Below are positions 7,397-10,963 of a stretch of DNA of 10,963 nucleotides, piece by piece. The position numbers were made by a program, and so were the translations under genes. The stretch is from Candidatus Nealsonbacteria bacterium CG11_big_fil_rev_8_21_14_0_20_37_68. GTDB lineage: Bacteria; Patescibacteriota; Minisyncoccia; Minisyncoccales; GCA-002782225. The stretch spans positions 4,404 through 15,366 of the forward strand of contig PCWJ01000002.1 in the NCBI GenBank assembly GCA_002787295.1. Reading direction: 5' to 3'. The number at the start of each line of letters is the position of its first letter. Position 1 is the first letter of the stretch. Below the pieces are notes generated by a model. It did not search any database. It had not been told where the DNA came from and saw only the letters and a program-made list of their open reading frames with translations.

Positions 7397-9592
7397 ATGA
7401 GAAAGAAAAATCTAAAAAATAAAACAAAGGGGGTTGGAGAAAAAGAAAAGAGATTTTTCCATTCTGCCTTATCCGAAGAAATCAGAAAATGGATTTTAGG
7501 GGTAGTATTATTTTTGGTGGCAGTTATTGTTACTTTAAGTTTTTTTGATAAAGCCGGAATAGCGGGAGAGAACTTAATGAAGATTTTGACCTTTTTAATC
7601 GGGAAAGCTGCCTTTGTAATTCCCTTAGTCTTGGTTTTGGGAGGAATAGTTTTTTTAAATCCAAAATACAGGAAGAGTTTAAGGCCGGCATTTTTTGCTC
7701 AAATTTTTTTAATCTTGGCAATCTCGGGATTATTAGGTTCAATTAACCCAACTTTAAAAGAAGGTGGTCTTGTTGGTTATTTTATAACTTTGCCCTTTTT
7801 AAAACTATTTGGGGAATTAGCTTCAAAAATTATATTCGGAGCATTAATTATAATCTCGGGAATTTTATTTTGGAGTTTTCTGGGAAAACCAGTTTTTATT
7901 AAAAAATCCAAAACCGAAGAAGTCGAAGGAGCAGAAAAAAAACCAGTTTTTATTAAAAAAATATTTGGACCAAAATTTAAAGTAAAAGAAGTCCCCAGTT
8001 TTCCTCAGATTGATTTATCTTCATCTCAGGCCCAGGCAAAGCAAGACCAAATTCTTTTAGACTTTAAGATAAAACCGATTGAATCCGCCAGCCGAAACCT
8101 AAATTATCAGTTCCCCCCCACCGATTTATTAGAAAAGGATCGTGGAGCGGCTTTTGCTGGGGATATTAAAATTAATTCAGCTATTATCAAAAGAACCCTT
8201 CAGAATTTTGATATTCAGGTAGAAATATCAGAAGTGAATGTTGGCCCCACTGTTACGCAATACGCCCTGAAACCTGCCGAGGGAGTGAAATTATCTAAAA
8301 TTACAGTTCTTAGCAATGATCTTTCTTTGGCTTTAGCCAGCCATCCAATTAGAATTGAGGCTCCCATTCCCGGTAGACCTCTGGTAGGAATTGAGGTGCC
8401 AAATAAAACCAGAGCCACCGTAAGATTGAGAGAATTAATAGAACACCCAAATTTTCAGAATTCTGGATCTTCTCTTATTTTTTGTTTGGGGCGAGACGTG
8501 TCTGGTCTTCCGGTCTTTGCCGATATTTCGCGAATGCCCCATCTTCTGGTTGCCGGTGCTACCGGCACCGGAAAAACCATTTGTTTAAATAGTATTATTT
8601 TGAGCCTTTTGTATAGAAATGATCCGGAAAACTTAAAGCTGATTTTGATTGACCCCAAAAGAGTAGAATTCCCAATTTATAATGACATTCCTCATCTTTT
8701 GTGCCCGGTGATTGTTGATCCACAAAAAACAATAAACTCCTTAAAGTGGCTGATTGGAGAAATGGAAAGGAGGTTTGAAATTTTATCTCAAGCCAAGGCT
8801 AGAGATGTTGCCGAATTTAATCAAATCTATTTTAAAAAGCCCGATTCGTTGGAAAGAATGCCTTATATTGTTTTGATTGTCGATGAATTGGCAGATTTAA
8901 TGGCAGCCAGGGGAAGAGAAATGGAGGCGGGAGTAGTAAGATTGGCTCAGATGGCAAGAGCGGTAGGGATTCATTTAATTTTAGCCACCCAAAGGCCATC
9001 AGTAGAAGTTATTACCGGATTAATTAAAGCCAATATTACTTCTCGGATCGCCTTTCAGGTTGCTTCTCAAGTAGATTCAAGGACGGTATTTGATATAGCG
9101 GGAGCTGAAAAGCTTTTGGGATTAGGAGATATGCTTTTTATTTCTGCTGAAATAGTGAAGCCGAGGAGAATACAGGGAGCTTATGTTTCGGAGAAAGAAA
9201 TAAAAAAGGTGGTCAGCTTCATCGTTTCTAATTCAAAGTTATCAGAAGAAAGAAAAGATACCCCGCTCCTTTTACAAAACGAAGATGGGACAGAAAAAAG
9301 AGAAAAAAGGGGCAGAGACCTCTCGTCTTTTCTAGAAAGTGGCAGGGTTGAAGCTGAAACTCCTGCATCTTTAGCTGAAGCTTTGGAGGAGCCAGAGTTT
9401 TTAAATAATGAAGATCCGTTGTATGAAGAAGCCAAAAAACTGGTAATTGAAGCAAGAAAAGCCTCGGCTTCCCTTTTACAGCGAAGGTTAAGGATTGGTT
9501 ATGCTCGAGCCGCCAGATTAATTGATACTTTAGAAGAAAGGGGAGTGGTGGGGCCGGGAGAGGGAGCAAAACCCAGAGAAGTTTATATATAG
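7397..9592 (+). CDS. ftsK: DNA translocase FtsK/SpoIIIE family
   Basis: This is a membrane-anchored, ATP-driven DNA pump that clears and sorts chromosome ends at the division septum. It has 731 residues, close to the shorter SpoIIIE-like form and far below the 1329 of E. coli FtsK, which has a long linker. Order of parts: a basic N-terminus; hydrophobic segments at about 32-50, 62-87, 97-115 and 127-162 that make the membrane domain; a short linker (about 163-235) with a duplicated KPVFIKK; the alpha/beta motor; and the C-terminal gamma domain at about 674-729, a winged helix that reads DNA polarity sequences. Walker A is GATGTGKT (387-394), followed by DPKRVEF (419-425). Walker B is IVLIVDELAD with D496-E497, then ATQRPSVEVITGLIKAN. 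The start is the first ATG, with only AGGG two bases upstream. It is separated from rpoC by the palindromic element, so it may have its own promoter. Confidence 0.96.
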   Translation: MRKKNLKNKTKGVGEKEKRFFHSALSEEIRKWILGVVLFLVAVIVTLSFFDKAGIAGENLMKILTFLIGKAAFVIPLVLVLGGIVFLNPKYRKSLRPAFFAQIFLILAISGLLGSINPTLKEGGLVGYFITLPFLKLFGELASKIIFGALIIISGILFWSFLGKPVFIKKSKTEEVEGAEKKPVFIKKIFGPKFKVKEVPSFPQIDLSSSQAQAKQDQILLDFKIKPIESASRNLNYQFPPTDLLEKDRGAAFAGDIKINSAIIKRTLQNFDIQVEISEVNVGPTVTQYALKPAEGVKLSKITVLSNDLSLALASHPIRIEAPIPGRPLVGIEVPNKTRATVRLRELIEHPNFQNSGSSLIFCLGRDVSGLPVFADISRMPHLLVAGATGTGKTICLNSIILSLLYRNDPENLKLILIDPKRVEFPIYNDIPHLLCPVIVDPQKTINSLKWLIGEMERRFEILSQAKARDVAEFNQIYFKKPDSLERMPYIVLIVDELADLMAARGREMEAGVVRLAQMARAVGIHLILATQRPSVEVITGLIKANITSRIAFQVASQVDSRTVFDIAGAEKLLGLGDMLFISAEIVKPRRIQGAYVSEKEIKKVVSFIVSNSKLSEERKDTPLLLQNEDGTEKREKRGRDLSSFLESGRVEAETPASLAEALEEPEFLNNEDPLYEEAKKLVIEARKASASLLQRRLRIGYARAARLIDTLEERGVVGPGEGAKPREVYI
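7885..7960 (+). repeat. 22-base direct repeat in the ftsK linker
   Basis: The 22 bases at 7885-7906 recur exactly at 7939-7960, an offset of 54 bases or 18 codons. Both copies encode KPVFIKK (residues 164-170 and 182-188), just after the last membrane segment. The frame is preserved. The repeat is best read as a local in-frame duplication in an unconstrained linker. The intervening segment has since diverged into an acidic stretch (TEEVEGAE). Confidence 0.85.
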
Positions 9593-9664
9593 AGATCAAT
9601 AAAGAATGAGATTTTTTCTCGTCAGTCTTGTCTCGCTTAAAATTACTTAATGAAAATTTTATTG

Positions 9665-9692
9665 TTGACTATTATTTTCAAAAGCGTATTAT
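9665..9692 (+). promoter_or_regulatory. likely recA promoter
   Basis: TTGACT at 9665-9670 (five of six matches to the -35 consensus) is followed after 16 bases by TATTAT at 9687-9692 (five of six to -10). An overlapping TATAAA at 9690-9695 is an alternative at 19-base spacing. Transcription would start near 9699, leaving a leader of about 40 bases before the recA ATG. This is the best promoter match in the window. Confidence 0.55.
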
Positions 9693-9708
9693 AAAATAGA
9701 TGTGGAGA

Positions 9709-9725
9709 AAATAAGGTTCTTATTT
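9709..9725 (+). promoter_or_regulatory. 17-base dyad in the recA leader, operator candidate
   Basis: AAATAAG (9709-9715) and CTTATTT (9719-9725) form a perfect 7-base inverted repeat around GTT, between the likely start of transcription and the recA ATG. Size and position suit a repressor operator, for example for damage control. It matches neither the E. coli-type LexA box (CTGT-N8-ACAG) nor the Bacillus type (GAAC-N4-GTTC). It could also be a weak RNA hairpin, or chance in AT-rich DNA. Confidence 0.35.
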
Positions 9726-9738
9726 ATCATAGATAGTT

Positions 9739-10761
9739 ATGGTAAAGAAAAAACAACAAAAAAATTCGCTCCGCCAACCGGCGGATGACGAAGAAAAAAG
9801 GGAATTGCAAGAAACAGTAGAAGAAATTAAACAAAAGTTTGGGGAGGGAGCAATTATGAAATTGAAAGACGTGAGACCTGCTGATGTAGAAGCTATTCCA
9901 ACGGGCTCCATTTCTCTAGACCTGGCCCTGGGGATAGGAGGAATTCCTCGAGGGAGAGTGATTGAAATTTTTGGTCAAGAAGCCAGCGGAAAAACTACCC
10001 TAGCTCTGCATATTTTAGCTGAAGCCCAAAAAGGGGGAGGGACAGCAGCTTTCGTCGATGCCGAACATGCCTTAGATCCAGATTATGCAAAAATAATCGG
10101 AGTAAATGTGGACGATCTTTTAATTTCTCAACCGGATTCGGGAGAGCAAGCCTTACAGATTGTTGAGGCTTTGGTTAGATCGGGTACGATTGATGCGATT
10201 GCTATTGATTCGGTGGCCGCTTTAACCCCTAGGGTAGAAATTGCCGGAGAGATAGGAGATCAACACATTGGACTCCAGGCCCGTTTAATGAGTCAAGCTC
10301 TTCGGAAGTTGTCTGGGGTTGTTTCTAAAACCAAAACTTCGGTTATTTTTTTAAACCAAATTCGAATGAAAATTGGCGTTATGTTTGGAAACCCTGAAAC
10401 TACGCCGGGGGGTTTGGCTTTAAAATTTTATTCTTCGGTTAGAATTGAATTGAGAAGAATTGGCCAGATAAAACATGGAGACGAAATTATTGGTTCTAGA
10501 ATCAAAGCTAAAATAGTAAAAAATAAGGTAGCTGCTCCTTTTAAAACTACTGAATTTGATATTTATTACAACGAGGGTATTTCTAAATTTGCCGATATTT
10601 TAAATGCCGGATTAAAATACGGAGTAATAAAAAAATTTGGCAGCTGGCTTCAATACGAAAATACAAAACTGGGGCAAGGAACGGAAGTTGCAAAAGAATT
10701 TTTAAGGGGAAATCCGGAAATAGTAAAAAAAATAAAAGAAGAAATAATGAAAAAAGTCTAG
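9739..10761 (+). CDS. recA: recombinase RecA
   Basis: RecA is the ATP-dependent strand-exchange protein that forms filaments on single-stranded DNA for recombinational repair and, in many bacteria, triggers LexA cleavage. It has 340 residues. Walker A is GQEASGKT (79-86), with Gln where E. coli has Pro67. The catalytic Glu is E109 in VDAEH, Walker B ends at D157 (IAIDS), the allosteric Gln is Q207 in LNQIRMKIG, and loop L2 has F216 in FGNPETTPGGLALKFY. L2 carries Pro223 and Leu226 where E. coli has Thr210 and Asn213. The first 20 residues (MVKKKQQKNSLRQPADDEEK) form a charged extension containing an in-frame palindrome. The long acidic C-terminal tail of E. coli RecA is missing, and the protein ends EEIMKKV. 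The ATG has no ribosome binding site at normal spacing. It is preceded by a good promoter and followed by a terminator, so it looks monocistronic. Confidence 0.98.
   Translation: MVKKKQQKNSLRQPADDEEKRELQETVEEIKQKFGEGAIMKLKDVRPADVEAIPTGSISLDLALGIGGIPRGRVIEIFGQEASGKTTLALHILAEAQKGGGTAAFVDAEHALDPDYAKIIGVNVDDLLISQPDSGEQALQIVEALVRSGTIDAIAIDSVAALTPRVEIAGEIGDQHIGLQARLMSQALRKLSGVVSKTKTSVIFLNQIRMKIGVMFGNPETTPGGLALKFYSSVRIELRRIGQIKHGDEIIGSRIKAKIVKNKVAAPFKTTEFDIYYNEGISKFADILNAGLKYGVIKKFGSWLQYENTKLGQGTEVAKEFLRGNPEIVKKIKEEIMKKV
9770..9785 (+). repeat. in-frame GC-rich palindrome at the recA N-terminus
   Basis: TCCGCC (9770-9775) pairs perfectly with GGCGGA (9780-9785) around AACC, with TTCG (9765-9768) and CGAA (9789-9792) as possible outer arms. 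It encodes LRQPAD in the non-conserved N-terminal extension of RecA, within very A-rich coding sequence. CCGGCGGA (9778-9785) also occurs in rpoC at 6547-6554, in the same frame, also encoding PAD. This may be a remnant of a palindromic repeat that entered the gene. Confidence 0.55.
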
Positions 10762-10762
10762 T

Positions 10763-10849
10763 TAGATTATAGATTTTAGATAATAGATTATAGATAAAAA
10801 ACAGCCCAAAAGCTGTTTTTTTTCAAACTATTATTCAATATCTATTATC
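10763..10849 (+). repeat. AT-rich direct and inverted repeats flanking the recA terminator
   Basis: TAGATTATAGAT occurs at 10763-10774 and again at 10784-10795. GATAATAGAT (10779-10788) has its reverse complement at 10840-10849, so a 10-base inverted repeat encloses the terminator. The layout, short quasi-tandem units arranged as opposing arms, recalls the rpoB-rpoC spacer, though the sequence differs. No gene is visible from here to the window end. Confidence 0.65.
10796..10823 (+). terminator. intrinsic terminator after recA
   Basis: ACAGC (10801-10805) pairs with GCTGT (10812-10816) around CCAAAA. The stem extends through six A and six T bases, and the T-run totals eight (10816-10823). 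The A-run on the 5' side makes it potentially bidirectional. It starts 35 bases after the recA stop and is the only clear intrinsic terminator in the window. Confidence 0.85.
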
Positions 10850-10889
10850 CAAATTCAAGATTATATGTTTATACAATAGCGAATCAAGC

Positions 10890-10960
10890 CCCGAACCAGA
10901 GTCGCCTTCGGCGACACGGTTCGGGATTAGTCCCGCACCGTGCTTTGCTCTGGTGCGGGA
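10890..10960 (+). repeat. two adjacent GC-rich hairpins at the window end
   Basis: The first hairpin pairs CCCGAACC (10890-10897) with GGTTCGGG (10918-10925). Inside it, GTCGCC (10901-10906) pairs with GGCGAC (10910-10915) around TTC. The second pairs TCCCGCACC (10931-10939) with GGTGCGGGA (10952-10960) around a 12-base loop containing TGCTTTG. An alternative pairing joins CCAGAG (10896-10901) with CTCTGG (10948-10953). The segment stands out as GC-rich against AT-rich flanks. It lacks tRNA features and a T-run. It is probably a dispersed palindromic element that may continue past the window. Confidence 0.7.
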
Positions 10961-10963
10961 GTT

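Noticed and set aside
8553..8571. Palindrome CCGGTGC/GCACCGG in ftsK
   Set aside because: It encodes the conserved Walker A loop (AGATGTG), so the sequence is explained by protein constraint rather than insertion.
9228..9599. Minus-strand frame of 123 codons over the ftsK 3' end
   Set aside because: It is antisense to the conserved gamma domain of FtsK; Leu/Phe-rich translation is typical of antisense of Lys/Glu-rich coding DNA.
136..10761. Alternative genetic code (UGA as glycine or tryptophan)
   Set aside because: All four full-length proteins read through without needing UGA, and Trp is encoded by UGG at conserved positions.
10885..10963. tRNA gene near the window end
   Set aside because: GGTTCGGG looks like part of a T-arm, but no cloverleaf, anticodon arm or acceptor stem can be drawn on either strand.
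1..10963. Defence system, CRISPR array, prophage or insertion sequence
   Set aside because: No cas, toxin, nuclease, integrase or transposase gene and no regularly spaced repeats were seen. The novelty here is limited to the palindromic repeats.

Overview
The window carries four complete housekeeping genes, all on the + strand, in the order rpoB - rpoC - ftsK - recA. The DNA is AT-rich. Arginine is mostly AGA/AGG, all four stops are TAG or TAA, and no start has a convincing Shine-Dalgarno sequence. The RNA polymerase subunits are compact, and the RpoC bridge helix carries the atypical string GARGSWSQPVQM. Together with the unusual gene order, this points to a Candidate Phyla Radiation (Patescibacteria) genome, most likely a Parcubacteria-type lineage. 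That placement is inferred from sequence character, not from a database match. All four genes read with the standard code, so nothing suggests the UGA-glycine recoding of Gracilibacteria and Absconditabacteria.

Layout: 1-135 is the rpoB upstream region with a strong hairpin. 136-3366 is rpoB. 3367-3465 is a spacer built as a long dyad. 3466-7146 is rpoC. 7147-7396 is a 250-base spacer with a -10-like box and a large composite palindromic element. 7397-9592 is ftsK. 9593-9738 holds a likely recA promoter and a 17-base dyad. 9739-10761 is recA. 10762-10963 holds AT-rich repeats, an intrinsic terminator and two GC-rich hairpins cut by the window end.

The genes cover transcription (beta and beta' subunits form the polymerase active centre), chromosome segregation at division (FtsK translocase) and homologous recombination (RecA). 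FtsK and RecA both act on the replicating chromosome, but nothing here shows that they are co-regulated.

The most interesting signal is not a gene. GC-rich palindromes, several with the same CTTCG apex, lie in the spacers and also inside coding sequence. One lies in frame in a variable loop of rpoB and a related one in the N-terminal extension of recA. The pattern resembles the in-frame palindromic elements known from Rickettsia and suggests a dispersed palindromic repeat family in this genome. No defence system, CRISPR array, tRNA, rRNA or transposase gene is visible.
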